DNA of 64,000 nucleotides from contig NZ_RCHN01000043.1 in the NCBI RefSeq assembly GCF_003671495.1, positions 124,001-188,000 of the forward strand, read 5' to 3'. Positions 53,345 through 62,659 of this stretch are shown piece after piece. The notes under the pieces are model-generated. The model saw only the letters and a list, made by a program, of their open reading frames with translations. It had not been told where the DNA came from and did no database searches. Source of the stretch: Ketobacter sp. (GTDB lineage: Bacteria; Pseudomonadota; Gammaproteobacteria; Pseudomonadales; Ketobacteraceae). Made by a program: the position numbers and the translations under genes. Numbering within the stretch: the stretch's first letter is position 1; every line of letters begins with the position of its first letter.

Positions 53345-55132
53345 TTAAGCTTGTACCGCGCGCTTAGCGGGCTCAGCAGTCTGACTGTGGGTACGACTGA
53401 TCAGGGCCACATCCTGCTGCCGGGCCGCATGCCTGGCCGCCAGATAGCCGAAGGTCATGGCCGGACCCAGGGTGGCACCGGCACCGGGGTATTTGCTGCC
53501 CATCACCGAGGCGGCGGAGTTGCCGATCACATACAGCCCCGGGATCACCTCACCGGCTTGGTCCACAGCGCAGCCGTTCACATCGGTGAGCACACCGCCC
53601 TTGGTGCCGATGTCGCCGGGATGGATTGGCAGCGCATAGAACGGCGCTTCTGCAATGGGTGCAATGCAGGGGTTGGGGGCGGTGCGGGCATCCCCGTAGT
53701 AGCGATCGTAATAGCTCTCCCCCCGCTGGAATTCCGGGTCCTTGCCGGTGCGGGCGTATTCATTGTTCTTGCGCACCGTGTCCTGCAGGCCGTTGGCATC
53801 CACACCAATTTTCTTGGCCAGCGCCTCAATACTGTCGGCTTTCACCAGCACGTCCCACACCCGCTTGGCGATGCGGCTGTCCGGCATTGAGTAACCCGGA
53901 GGAATCGGCCCAAAGGGAAATTTCTTGCGGAAGGTGGCGTCGAACACCACGTACGACGGGAAGGTGGAGGCCTCCGCGCTGTTCTGGGTATAGAACGCCT
54001 GCCCGGATTCCAGATAAGGCGCGGCCTCGTTCTGGAAACGCTTACCCGCCTGGTTGACGATGACCAACCCGGGGAGAGAGCGCTCGGCAAAAATCACGTA
54101 GGGGCGATCCCACTTGGGAATCTTTACCGACGGCGCCCACCAGGCGTGTTCCATCAGATCGGTTTGGGCACCGATGTGCATGGCGGCGCGGATGCCGTCA
54201 CCGGTGTTGTTGGTCTGGGAGCCACTCCAGTCGGGGTTGGTGGGCTTAGGCAGATACTGCTGGCGCATCTCCAGGTTGTGCTCAAAGCCACCGGCACCGA
54301 TCACCACCCCTTTACGGGCCCGAATGCGCAGGGTTTTACCGTCTTTTTTCACCACTGCACCCAACACCACACCACGGTCTTCAATCAGGGATTCCAGTGG
54401 TGAGTTCAACCAGAGCTCAATCCCCTTGTCCAGCATGGTCCAGCGCAGGCGCCCGATCAGGGCGTTGCCCATGGTCAGCCGGCGGGAGCGCTTGCCCTGC
54501 AAACGGCCCGGGATATCCAGGTAATAGCGCAGGGCCATCATCACCGCCGTGAACATCCAGCCCTTGGCCTGGGTGAGGAACGCGCGGCCTTCTTTCATGG
54601 TCATGGTGAGCTTGCCCGCCACCAGCACCTGGGGCGGCGGTTCGCGCAATTGCAGAAAATGCTGCTTGAGGTGTTTGGCACTGACCGGCAGCGGCTGGTG
54701 AGTACGATGTCCTTCCTTGCCACCGGGCATTTCCGGGTAGTAATCGGAATAGGGCACGGATTCAAACGCCACCCGGGTGTGACGGGCCAGGTACTGGAGC
54801 ATCTCCGGCGCCTGCTCCACATAGGTCCGCAGACGCGCCTCCGACACCTCATCACCAATCACTGCCTTGAGGTAGGTAAACGCCTCCTGGGCCGAATCCT
54901 GTGCCCCCTGGGCCCGGGCATAATGACTGTTGGGAATCCAGATGCCGCCGCCGGACATGGCCGAGGTGCCGCCGTACTGGTCGCTTTTCTCCACCACCAG
55001 TACCCGTTTGCAACCTTCGTTCGCGGCCACCACCGCCGCGGTCAATGCCCCGGCGCCGGAACCCACCACCAGCAGGTCCACTTCCTCATCAAATGGACCC
55101 TGATCCTGTACAGTTTGGGGTACGGCTGCCAT
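53345..55132 (-). CDS. 3-ketosteroid dehydrogenase, KstD-type flavoprotein
   Basis: 595 residues. FAD-binding VVGSGAGALTAAVVAA at the N-terminus, EKSDQYGGTSAMSGGGIWIPN (KstD pattern) and, near residues 497-513, PFYALPIHPGDIGTKGG, where the Tyr and Gly of the KstD active site are conserved. C-terminal FAD motif GLYVIGNSAASVMGSKYPGAGATLGPAMTFG. Such enzymes introduce a double bond at C1-C2 of 3-ketosteroids; close relatives are delta-4-(5-alpha)-dehydrogenases, and the present data do not separate these. First gene of a leftward operon with two SDRs; divergent from the acyl-CoA ligase. Confidence 0.88.
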   Translation of the reverse strand: MAAVPQTVQDQGPFDEEVDLLVVGSGAGALTAAVVAANEGCKRVLVVEKSDQYGGTSAMSGGGIWIPNSHYARAQGAQDSAQEAFTYLKAVIGDEVSEARLRTYVEQAPEMLQYLARHTRVAFESVPYSDYYPEMPGGKEGHRTHQPLPVSAKHLKQHFLQLREPPPQVLVAGKLTMTMKEGRAFLTQAKGWMFTAVMMALRYYLDIPGRLQGKRSRRLTMGNALIGRLRWTMLDKGIELWLNSPLESLIEDRGVVLGAVVKKDGKTLRIRARKGVVIGAGGFEHNLEMRQQYLPKPTNPDWSGSQTNNTGDGIRAAMHIGAQTDLMEHAWWAPSVKIPKWDRPYVIFAERSLPGLVIVNQAGKRFQNEAAPYLESGQAFYTQNSAEASTFPSYVVFDATFRKKFPFGPIPPGYSMPDSRIAKRVWDVLVKADSIEALAKKIGVDANGLQDTVRKNNEYARTGKDPEFQRGESYYDRYYGDARTAPNPCIAPIAEAPFYALPIHPGDIGTKGGVLTDVNGCAVDQAGEVIPGLYVIGNSAASVMGSKYPGAGATLGPAMTFGYLAARHAARQQDVALISRTHSQTAEPAKRAVQA

Positions 55133-55212
55133 GGGCGTTTACCTCTGCGTTATGCTTGGAATGGTGCTGTTTTTATTATCTCCGTTGCGGCCATTATAAG
55201 ATTTCGGATGAT

Positions 55213-55233
55213 TTATGCAATAATATTGCAAAT
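55213..55233. promoter_or_regulatory. Steroid-regulon operator site 2
   Basis: TTATGCA, seven bases, TGCAAAT, with a perfect 15-bp inner palindrome (TGCAATA-A-TATTGCA). It sits in the 161-bp divergent gap, 81 bases from the KstD start and 61 from the ligase start. Confidence 0.7.
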
Positions 55234-55293
55234 TAATTGTATATTTGGTTTGCTATACCCATACAACCCATAACAACAAACAGGAAGCGCGCC

Positions 55294-56994
55294 ATGCAAC
55301 CGGATGCAGTCAGCTATTTGAAAGGCCCAGCCCAACAACCGTTACTGGAAGAAACCATCGGCCAGTGCCTGTCCCGCATTGCCCGACAGTTCCCGGAGCG
55401 GGAGGCACTGGTGGTGAGACACCAGGGTATCCGCTGGACCTATGCGGAATACCTGCGGGAAATCAATGGCCTGGCCAGCGGGCTGCTGAACCTGGGGGTA
55501 AAACCGGGGGATCGGGTGGGGATCTGGTCACCGAACCGAGTGGAGTGGTGCCTGACCCAGTTTGCCACCGCCAAAATCGGCGCCATCATGGTGTGCATCA
55601 ATCCGGCCTATCGGCTGTATGAACTGGAATACGCCTTGAACAAAGTAGCCTGCAACGTGGTGATTGCGGCGGAGAGTTTCAAAACCAGCCGTTACCTGGA
55701 CATGCTCAACCAGCTGGCACCGGAGCTGGAACAAAGCGCACCTGGCCAGTTGCAGGCGGCCCGGCTGCCCCATCTGCACACGGTCATCCGCATGGGGGAT
55801 GCCTCCACTCCCGGTATGTTCAATTTCCAGCAGGTGTGCTCCATGGGCACCGAATCCGACCATGCCCGCCTGCAGGCCCTGAGCCAGCAACTGCAACCCC
55901 AGGATGCCATCAACATCCAGTTCACCAGCGGCACCACCGGCAATCCCAAAGGGGCCACCCTCACCCACTACAATATTCTGAATAACGGCTATCAGGTGGG
56001 CCAGGGCATGCACCTGACCGAGCAGGACCGGCTGTGCATTCCAGTGCCCCTTTATCACTGCTTCGGTATGGTGATGGGCAACCTGGCCTGCCTCACCCAC
56101 GGTGCCACCGCAGTGTTCCCCAGCGATGCCTTTGATCCCCAGGCGGTGCTGGAAACGGTGGCGGCGGAACGCTGCACCGCCCTCCATGGCGTGCCCACCA
56201 TGTTCATCGCCGAACTGGATTACCCTGAATTCGACCGCTTTGACCTGTCATCCCTGCGCACCGGCGTGATGGCAGGCAGCCCCTGCCCGGCGGAGGTGAT
56301 GCGCAAGGTCATCGCCCGCATGCACATGCAGGACGTCACCATCATGTACGGCCAAACCGAAACCAGCCCGGTGAACCACATGACCGCCATCGACGCGCCC
56401 CTGGACAAGCGCTGCGAAACCGTGGGCAAGGTGGGGCCTCACCAGGAAGTGAAAATCGTCGATGCCGAAGGCCATACTGTTCCCCTGGGTGAAAAAGGGG
56501 AGCTGTGCTGCCGGGGCTATTCCGTGATGCAGGGCTATTGGGGCGATCCCGACAAAACCGCCGAGACCATCGACCCGGAACACTGGCTGCACTCGGGGGA
56601 TCTGGCGGTGATGGATGCGGAGGGCTATGTGCAGATCGTGGGCCGCATCAAGGACATGATCATCCGCGGCGGCGAAAACGTGTATCCCCGGGAGGTGGAG
56701 GAGTTTCTCTACACCCATCCGGACATCCAGGATGTGCAGGTGTTCGGCATTCCCGACGCCAAATACGGTGAGGAGGTCTGTGCCTGGGTGAAAGCCCGCC
56801 CCGGCAGCCAGTTGACTGAGCAGGCCATCAAAGCATTCTGCCAGGACAGCATCACCCACTTCAAAGTACCCCGCCATATTCGCTTTGTGGAGGAATACCC
56901 CATGACGGTGACCGGCAAGATCCAGAAATTCAAGATGCGGGAGAGCATGGTGGCCGAACTGGAACAGCAGGCGCAACACCGGCAGCCCGCCTGA
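55294..56994 (+). CDS. Acyl-CoA synthetase (AMP-forming, ACSF2-like)
   Basis: 566 residues from the ATG at 55294 with AGGA upstream. Adenylate-forming motifs: [16 protein letters not shown] (P-loop), [36 protein letters not shown] and the C-terminal lysine in TVTGKIQKF. It activates a carboxylic acid with ATP and CoA. In a steroid cluster the substrate may be a sterol side-chain acid or a ring-degradation acid such as HIP; the sequence looks like the broad medium-chain group. Confidence 0.88.
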   Translation: MQPDAVSYLKGPAQQPLLEETIGQCLSRIARQFPEREALVVRHQGIRWTYAEYLREINGLASGLLNLGVKPGDRVGIWSPNRVEWCLTQFATAKIGAIMVCINPAYRLYELEYALNKVACNVVIAAESFKTSRYLDMLNQLAPELEQSAPGQLQAARLPHLHTVIRMGDASTPGMFNFQQVCSMGTESDHARLQALSQQLQPQDAINIQFTSGTTGNPKGATLTHYNILNNGYQVGQGMHLTEQDRLCIPVPLYHCFGMVMGNLACLTHGATAVFPSDAFDPQAVLETVAAERCTALHGVPTMFIAELDYPEFDRFDLSSLRTGVMAGSPCPAEVMRKVIARMHMQDVTIMYGQTETSPVNHMTAIDAPLDKRCETVGKVGPHQEVKIVDAEGHTVPLGEKGELCCRGYSVMQGYWGDPDKTAETIDPEHWLHSGDLAVMDAEGYVQIVGRIKDMIIRGGENVYPREVEEFLYTHPDIQDVQVFGIPDAKYGEEVCAWVKARPGSQLTEQAIKAFCQDSITHFKVPRHIRFVEEYPMTVTGKIQKFKMRESMVAELEQQAQHRQPA

Positions 56995-57018
56995 TGCCGA
57001 ACCGAGCCCGCAGACAGT

Positions 57019-57039
57019 TTTTGCAGATAATTTGCAAAA
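57019..57039. promoter_or_regulatory. Steroid-regulon operator site 3
   Basis: TTTTGCA, seven bases, TGCAAAA; the arms are perfect 7-bp complements. It lies 69 bases before the TetR start, which fits autoregulation, and 25 bases after the ligase stop. Confidence 0.7.
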
Positions 57040-57107
57040 TTGGCTACAATAGCCGGGCTTAATGTGGTTACACGCCACCCGATTTGATTCCAGACACAGG
57101 ATTATTC

Positions 57108-57824
57108 ATGAGCGCCACCAAGACCAACACCTTTATGCAAGCGGGCTCACGGGGCAAATCCCGCCGTGGCCGCACCCCTTCAATCGACATGGAGAAGATT
57201 GAAAACGCAGTCAGGGAAGTGGGCGCAAGAATGGATGACATCTCCATGAAGGACGTGGCGGATTTTCTCGGGGTGAATGTAACAACCCTGTATCGCCATG
57301 TGGGCGGCATTGACGGCCTGCGTCGCATTCGCGCCTCCCTCTCCCGCAGCGATCTGCCGGCCCTGCCCGCACCCCAGGGGCACACCTGGAAAAGCTGGCT
57401 GAAGGTACTGGCGGACTATTATCGCGGTGCCCTGCTACAGCACCCGGATCTGCTGGACTTTGTGCAGGCCGCCCTGGACCCGGACTTCCTCAACCTGGAA
57501 CAGGAAGCCAGTATCCTGGTGGATTTTGGCTTTGAGCCCCGCGCCGCCCTGCTGGCCCACAGTTTTCTGATCACCACCATCACCGGCTATGTGCAGCAGG
57601 AACTGCAGACCATTGAAGAGGCCCGCAGTGGATACGCGCCCTACTACAGCCGCCTGTTCCAGAACCTGGACGCCCATCCCGACCGCCTGCCCACCCTGAG
57701 CCAGGTCAACCTGAGCCAGCGGGATCTGGACCGGGATGTCAATTTCAAATCCATCATTCATTACGCCATCGCCGGCATTGCCTGTCAGAAGGGTGCTCCC
57801 AGCGATCCGGAAAAAATGTTGTAA
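57108..57824 (+). CDS. TetR-family regulator, probable steroid regulon repressor
   Basis: 238 residues from the ATG at 57108 (AGGA six bases upstream). A basic N-terminal arm (GSRGKSRRGRTPS) precedes the helix-turn-helix ISMKDVADFLGVNVTTLYRHVGG. The C-terminal domain is helical and would bind the ligand. A TGCA-N7-TGCAAA site lies directly upstream, so this protein is the first candidate to bind all three copies. It plays a part like KstR in actinobacteria, though the operator differs. Confidence 0.85.
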   Translation: MSATKTNTFMQAGSRGKSRRGRTPSIDMEKIENAVREVGARMDDISMKDVADFLGVNVTTLYRHVGGIDGLRRIRASLSRSDLPALPAPQGHTWKSWLKVLADYYRGALLQHPDLLDFVQAALDPDFLNLEQEASILVDFGFEPRAALLAHSFLITTITGYVQQELQTIEEARSGYAPYYSRLFQNLDAHPDRLPTLSQVNLSQRDLDRDVNFKSIIHYAIAGIACQKGAPSDPEKML

Positions 57825-57905
57825 ACTGTGCCCTTTTCCGGATTCGACGCTTGCGCTGATCGAACCCTTCGCTTTAGACCGTTTGCCTTAGAGGCCTGCA
57901 ACCCA

Positions 57906-58622
57906 ATGGCTGCCAACAGTAATCGAAAAAGTGCCTTGTCCCAGGACAAGATCATCAATGCCGCCTATAAACTGGCGAAGAAAGACCCGGTCAACGCCAT
58001 GAGCATGCGCAAAATCGCCACCGTGCTGAAGGTGACCCCCATGGCCATCTACAAGTACTTTGATGACAAGAATGAGCTGACCGCGGCCGTCATCGACAAG
58101 CACATGCTGGAGAGCCGCCTGGTGCCGGACGAGGTGGACCCCAAAGACTGGCGCACCTGGATTCGCACCTCGTTCCTGCGCATGTGGGATGCCCTGGCGG
58201 AAGCCCCCAATATGATCCGCTACATGACCCAGGCCACCAGCTTCGGTCCGGCGGTATTGCGCTGGCAAAACGAAACCCTGGGGGTGTTTGTGAACGCCGG
58301 CCTGAGCCCCAAGCAGGCCCTCACCGCCCATGCGGCGCTCTCGGAACTGGCCACAGGCAGCAACATTCTGATCCCGGTGCGGGAACGGGGGGTAGAGACC
58401 GTGTTCCCCAGTGTCTGGCGTGCCATCAAGAACGGCACCACTCCGGATCTGGAGGACATCGCCAAGGCCCAGTCCACAGTGGAGGAATATCCCTGGCTGT
58501 TGATGTGCGGCCAGGCCATGATGGAGGACATGCAGGACAGCCGACGGGCCTTCTGCAACGAGATGGATCTGATCCTGGACAGCCTGACGGTGCAGATCCG
58601 GGACAACGCAAAACGCCAATAA
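57906..58622 (+). CDS. Second TetR-family regulator
   Basis: 238 residues from the ATG at 57906. Helix-turn-helix MSMRKIATVLKVTPMAIYKYFDDKNEL, then a helical ligand domain with a C-terminal GQAMMEDMQDSRRAF segment. It lies 81 bp after the first TetR gene and in the same direction. The pair may be a divided control, one for ring and one for side-chain functions; no separate operator is seen in front of it. Confidence 0.85.
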   Translation: MAANSNRKSALSQDKIINAAYKLAKKDPVNAMSMRKIATVLKVTPMAIYKYFDDKNELTAAVIDKHMLESRLVPDEVDPKDWRTWIRTSFLRMWDALAEAPNMIRYMTQATSFGPAVLRWQNETLGVFVNAGLSPKQALTAHAALSELATGSNILIPVRERGVETVFPSVWRAIKNGTTPDLEDIAKAQSTVEEYPWLLMCGQAMMEDMQDSRRAFCNEMDLILDSLTVQIRDNAKRQ

Positions 58623-58713
58623 CGAAAACCCAGCCTGATGCAGGTCGTTCAGGCGCAATGTCTGACTCAAGCCCTTTCGGATCTTTGGGATAAGACTCTG
58701 GTGGAACCCGTGT

Positions 58714-59916
58714 ATGAAAACGGCAAATGCACACCTGCAACGCTGCTTTAGCCCGGCCCGGCTGAATGGCCTGGAACTGAAAAACCGGCTGCTCAAGGCC
58801 GGCACCTTTGAAGGCATGTCCCCCGGCGGGGTGCCTTCCCAACGCCTGAGCGACTTCCACCGCAGGATAGCCCAGGGTGGTATCGCCATGACCACCCTGG
58901 GTTATTGTGCTGTCACCAATGACGGGCGCCTGAACGAAAACATGCTTTATATGCACGACGGCCTGCGCCCCGCATTGACGGAGCTGATTCAGCAGTTGCA
59001 TGCACTGGACACCAAGGTCAGCGGGCAGATGGGCTTCGGTGGGGGCTTCTCCAAAAACCGCCAGCTGGAGCGCAAACGCCCCCTGGGGCCCAGCTTCGGC
59101 ATCAACTTGCTGGGGGTGGCCCAGGGCATGCTGTTCTGCGACGCCATGAGCCTGAACGACATCAAAGCCCTGATCAAATCCTACCAGCGTGCCGCTGCCT
59201 TTATGAAGTCTGTGGGGTTTGACTGCCTGGAAATTCATTTTGGTCACGGCTATGGCTTGTGCCAGTTCATGAGCCCGAAAACCAATCGGCGCACGGATGA
59301 TTACGGCGGCAGTCTGCTGAACCGGATGCGCCTGCCCCTGCAGGTGTTGGAGGCGGTGCGCTCTACTGTGGGGGAGAGCTTCCCTATCATCGGTAAAATC
59401 AGCCTCACCGAGGGGGTGTCGGGCGGCCTGGACTATGACGATGCGGTGGAGATAGCCCGCCTGCTAGACAGTGCCGGCATCGATGGCATCATCACCAGCG
59501 GCGGCACCAGCACCATGAACCCCATGATCATGTTCCGCGGTGACAGCTTTCTGCCACCCATGCTGAAGGCGGAACCCAACCCCTTGATGCGGATGATGCT
59601 GCGGTTATCCGGCCCGTTTATTTTCAAGTCCTATCCTTACGAGGAACTGTACTTTCTGGAGCAGGCCAAGCGCATCCGCGAGGCGGTGCAATGCAACCTG
59701 ATCTATGTGGGTGGAGCCAGCAGCAACGACAGTTTTGCCCGCCTGATGCAGGAGGGCTTTGACTTTATTCAACTGGGTCGCACGTTGCTGAGTGACCCTG
59801 ACCTGCCACAGCAAGCCCAGAGCTCTGAGCACTATGCAAGCCGATGCGTGCATTGCAATGAGTGTGTGGCCACCATTGAGCACCCCGCAGGCATTCATTG
59901 CCCGCGCTTTGGTTGA
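58714..59916 (+). CDS. Old yellow enzyme-family flavin oxidoreductase with Cys cluster, short form
   Basis: 400 residues. FMN-binding TIM barrel: MTTLGYCAVTNDGRLNENMLY, EIHFGHGYGLCQFMSPKTNRRTDDYGGSLLNR, IIGKISLTEG, and VGGASSNDSFARLMQEGFDFIQLGRTLL. The C-terminal CVHCNEC with a later GIHC (CX2CX2CX11C) is the Fe-S motif of 2,4-dienoyl-CoA reductases, but the FAD/NAD domains that follow in those enzymes are absent and the protein ends there. It would reduce or isomerise an enone or enoyl-CoA of steroid catabolism. Electron donor unknown. Confidence 0.82.
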   Translation: MKTANAHLQRCFSPARLNGLELKNRLLKAGTFEGMSPGGVPSQRLSDFHRRIAQGGIAMTTLGYCAVTNDGRLNENMLYMHDGLRPALTELIQQLHALDTKVSGQMGFGGGFSKNRQLERKRPLGPSFGINLLGVAQGMLFCDAMSLNDIKALIKSYQRAAAFMKSVGFDCLEIHFGHGYGLCQFMSPKTNRRTDDYGGSLLNRMRLPLQVLEAVRSTVGESFPIIGKISLTEGVSGGLDYDDAVEIARLLDSAGIDGIITSGGTSTMNPMIMFRGDSFLPPMLKAEPNPLMRMMLRLSGPFIFKSYPYEELYFLEQAKRIREAVQCNLIYVGGASSNDSFARLMQEGFDFIQLGRTLLSDPDLPQQAQSSEHYASRCVHCNECVATIEHPAGIHCPRFG

Positions 59917-60064
59917 CTGAACAAAATCCGCTCATAGACATTCGCAATTCTTCCCCCCATGACGCGGCAAACGGGTCTACACTTAAAGGCAACATAGAAC
60001 GAGCGACAGAGAAAAGCAGCAGCGCACGCAACACAACAACAAGAATGGATTCGGAGAACGCTTC

Positions 60065-60877
60065 ATGAACGGAGCACCGCACATTGATCTGGTGAACGTG
60101 GACACTGCAGCATTACCGGCCCCGTCGTCGACGCACCAAGCGCCGTGCGAAGCCTGTGAACTGCAGACGCAGTGCCTGCCAGCCTCACTCAATGCCACCT
60201 CCGACAGCCAGCGCCAGCACCTGTTGCGGTCATTGGTAAGGCAGCTGCAGGCCCATCCCCTCAGCCAGCAATACCTGTTCCGCCAAAGCACGCCGTTCAA
60301 TACCCTCTACATTGTGCGCTCCGGCGCCGTCAAAACGATTCTGCTGGACAGCAGCGGCTGCGAGCAGATCACCGGCTTTTACTATCCCGGCGATCTGTTT
60401 GGGCTGGATGGAATCAACACACATCATTACGCCACCACGTCAGTGGCCCTGGGACAGGCCTCGGTGTGTGCGGTGGATTTTTCCCGCCTGGAGCGGATCA
60501 GCACCTTTGTACCGGCATTGCAGCACCACATCTTCAGGATGATGGCCCGGGAGATTGAACGCAATCAGCGGATGATGGCCGTGCTTAACCATAAGTCAGC
60601 CGACCAGAGGGTGGCCTTTCTGCTGCTGCGATACGCTTTGCACTTGCGCCGCTTGAACCAACCCATCCAGCAGTTCTCGATCCCCATGTCGCGCCGCGAC
60701 ATTGCCAGCCATCTGGGTCTGGCGGTGGAAACCGTGAGCCGTATCCTGTCCCGGCTGCAACGCCTGGCGCTGTTCCGAATCGAGGGCCGCCAGGTGTATG
60801 CGTTGGATCTGGCCAGGTTGCAGGCGCATTTCGAAGCCGTGGAGCCCCGGCTGCCATCACCGCACTCTCCTCAGTAG
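60065..60877 (+). CDS. FNR/ANR-type oxygen-sensing regulator
   Basis: 270 residues, ribosome site GGAGAA. N-terminal Cys28-x2-Cys31-x5-Cys37 and central Cys135 match the four [4Fe-4S] ligands of FNR. A cyclic-nucleotide-like beta barrel follows (FRQSTPFNTLYIVRSGAVKT) and a Crp-type helix-turn-helix with the FNR recognition residues ETVSRILSRLQ. O2 would destroy the cluster and stop DNA binding. Whether it is the cell's main ANR or a cluster-specific paralogue cannot be told. Its end overlaps the convergent thiolase by seven bases. Confidence 0.9.
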   Translation: MNGAPHIDLVNVDTAALPAPSSTHQAPCEACELQTQCLPASLNATSDSQRQHLLRSLVRQLQAHPLSQQYLFRQSTPFNTLYIVRSGAVKTILLDSSGCEQITGFYYPGDLFGLDGINTHHYATTSVALGQASVCAVDFSRLERISTFVPALQHHIFRMMAREIERNQRMMAVLNHKSADQRVAFLLLRYALHLRRLNQPIQQFSIPMSRRDIASHLGLAVETVSRILSRLQRLALFRIEGRQVYALDLARLQAHFEAVEPRLPSPHSPQ

Positions 60878-62073
60878 ACTTCAAATAATCCGGCCGCCCC
60901 CATACCACCGCCGATGCACATGGTCACCACCACATACTTGACGCCACGACGCTTGCCTTCCAACAGCGCGTGCCCCACCATGCGGGCGCCGCTCATGCCG
61001 AACGGATGGCCGATGGCAATGGCACCGCCGTTCACATTCATGCGCTGGGGATCAATCTCCAGCTTTTGTTGGCAATAGATCACCTGGGAGGCAAAGGCCT
61101 CGTTCAATTCCCACAGACCGATGTCGTCCACCGACAGGCCATGGCGGTTGAGCAGTTTGGGCACAGCAAACACCGGGCCGATGCCCATCTCGTCGGCCTT
61201 GCAACCGGCTACCGCCAAGCCCCGATAAGCACCTAGCGGATTCAAGCCCAACTGTTCTGCCCGCTTGGCCTCCATCAGCAGGGAGGCCGCCGCGCCATCA
61301 GACAATTGCGAGGCATTGCCGGCGGTGATGCATTTACCTTGTTTCACCCAGTGGCCGTCTTTCCAGACCGGTTCCAGCGCCTGCAAACTTTCCAGGGTGG
61401 TGTCCGGGCGGTTGCACTCATCCTGGTTCAGGGTCAGGGTTTCATAGTGGGTTTCTTTGGTTTCCTTGTTGAAATTGGCCTTGGTCACCGTCATGGGAAT
61501 GATTTCATCGGCGAACAGGTTGTGCTGCTGAGCGGACGCCGTACGTTGCTGACTCAACAACGCATACTCATCCTGCATCGCGCGGGAGATTCCATAGCGT
61601 TCTGCCACAATCTCAGCGGTCTCAATCATGGGTATGTAAGCAGTGGGATCGATGGCGGTTACGGTTTTCGATACATTGCGAAAGGTGTTTTTATGCTTGT
61701 TCTGGGTGAGGGAGATGGATTCCACGCCGCCGCCGATGCCCACATCGTATTCGTTGCACATGATGCTTTTGGCCACGGTGGCGATGGACATCAAACCGGA
61801 TGAGCATTGACGTTCTATGGCCATGCCCGCTGTGGTCTCCGGCAGGCCGCCCGCCACGGCACAAAGCCGGCCCAGGTTATAGGCCTGGGTGCCCTGTTGC
61901 GCAGCGGCGCCGAACACACAGTCTTCCACCTGTTGCGGATCGATACCGGCTTTGGTCACCACGGCATTGACGGTGGCACCACCCAGTGCCGGCGCCTCGG
62001 TGTCATTAAAGGCTCCCCGGAAAGATTTGGCCAACGCCGTACGGGCAGTGGCAACAATAACGGCTTCGCGCAT
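60871..62073 (-). CDS. Thiolase, FadA6-like
   Basis: 400 residues. Nucleophile Cys90 in [10 protein letters not shown], His in [17 protein letters not shown] and the second Cys in [15 protein letters not shown]. It cleaves 3-ketoacyl-CoA with CoA. Operon with MaoC, SDR and acyl-CoA dehydrogenase genes resembles the KstR2-controlled FadA6/IpdF/FadE30 set of C/D-ring catabolism in actinobacteria. A general acetyl-CoA acetyltransferase is the alternative. Confidence 0.85.
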   Translation of the reverse strand: MREAVIVATARTALAKSFRGAFNDTEAPALGGATVNAVVTKAGIDPQQVEDCVFGAAAQQGTQAYNLGRLCAVAGGLPETTAGMAIERQCSSGLMSIATVAKSIMCNEYDVGIGGGVESISLTQNKHKNTFRNVSKTVTAIDPTAYIPMIETAEIVAERYGISRAMQDEYALLSQQRTASAQQHNLFADEIIPMTVTKANFNKETKETHYETLTLNQDECNRPDTTLESLQALEPVWKDGHWVKQGKCITAGNASQLSDGAAASLLMEAKRAEQLGLNPLGAYRGLAVAGCKADEMGIGPVFAVPKLLNRHGLSVDDIGLWELNEAFASQVIYCQQKLEIDPQRMNVNGGAIAIGHPFGMSGARMVGHALLEGKRRGVKYVVVTMCIGGGMGAAGLFEVY

Positions 62074-62120
62074 ATCAATTCACCTGCAATTCTGTTGTGT
62101 GTTGAATAAATTCATTCAGG

Positions 62121-62159
62121 ATAGTTACGGGAAATAGTTACGGGAAATAGTAACGGGAG
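62121..62159. repeat. 13-bp tandem repeat over the MaoC stop codon
   Basis: Three consecutive 13-mers: ATAGTTACGGGAA twice exactly (62121-62133, 62134-62146), then a third with two changes. On the minus strand the second copy contains the MaoC stop codon, and each unit supplies a TAA. Confidence 0.8.
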
Positions 62160-62632
62160 ATGGTATCCACTACGCAGGCGGGCCGGGCTTCGCCTTCGAT
62201 TTCCACGGTGACCCGGATCACCGCCTGTACGCCACCTTTCACCTGCTCCGCGGCCACCAATTCGCCCACGCCACGCACCCGGGAATTGACTTTCACCGGG
62301 GCGGGAAACCGTAATTTATCGGCGCCATAATTCACCCCCATGCTGATGCCCTGCACATCGACGATCTGTGGCAGGAACATATTCACCAGCGACAAGGTGA
62401 GATACCCGTGGGCAATGGTGCAGCCGAAGCTGCCCTGCTGGGCTTGCTCCGGGTCCACGTGAATCCATTGATGATCACCGGTGGCATCAGCGAACAAATT
62501 AATGCGTTCCTGGTCTATGGTGAGCCAGTCGCTGACGCCCAGTGCCTGTCCCACGGAGGCTTCCAGATCCAGGGGCGATTTGAATACGGTGGCTTTGGTT
62601 TCAGTTTCAGTTGCATTGATTACAGCAGACAT
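62138..62632 (-). CDS. MaoC-like enoyl-CoA hydratase
   Basis: 164 residues, single hotdog. The catalytic Asp/His are in FADATGDHQWIHVD, followed by GCTIAHGYLTLSL. It hydrates 2-enoyl-CoA to (R)-3-hydroxyacyl-CoA or runs in reverse. The last residues (RYYFP) are encoded by the tandem repeat, so the C-terminus may vary between strains. Second in the operon from the right-hand side of the thiolase. Confidence 0.87.
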   Translation of the reverse strand: MSAVINATETETKATVFKSPLDLEASVGQALGVSDWLTIDQERINLFADATGDHQWIHVDPEQAQQGSFGCTIAHGYLTLSLVNMFLPQIVDVQGISMGVNYGADKLRFPAPVKVNSRVRGVGELVAAEQVKGGVQAVIRVTVEIEGEARPACVVDTISRYYFP

Positions 62633-62659
62633 GGTGTGTCCTCTCGATTTGGTTCTGCA

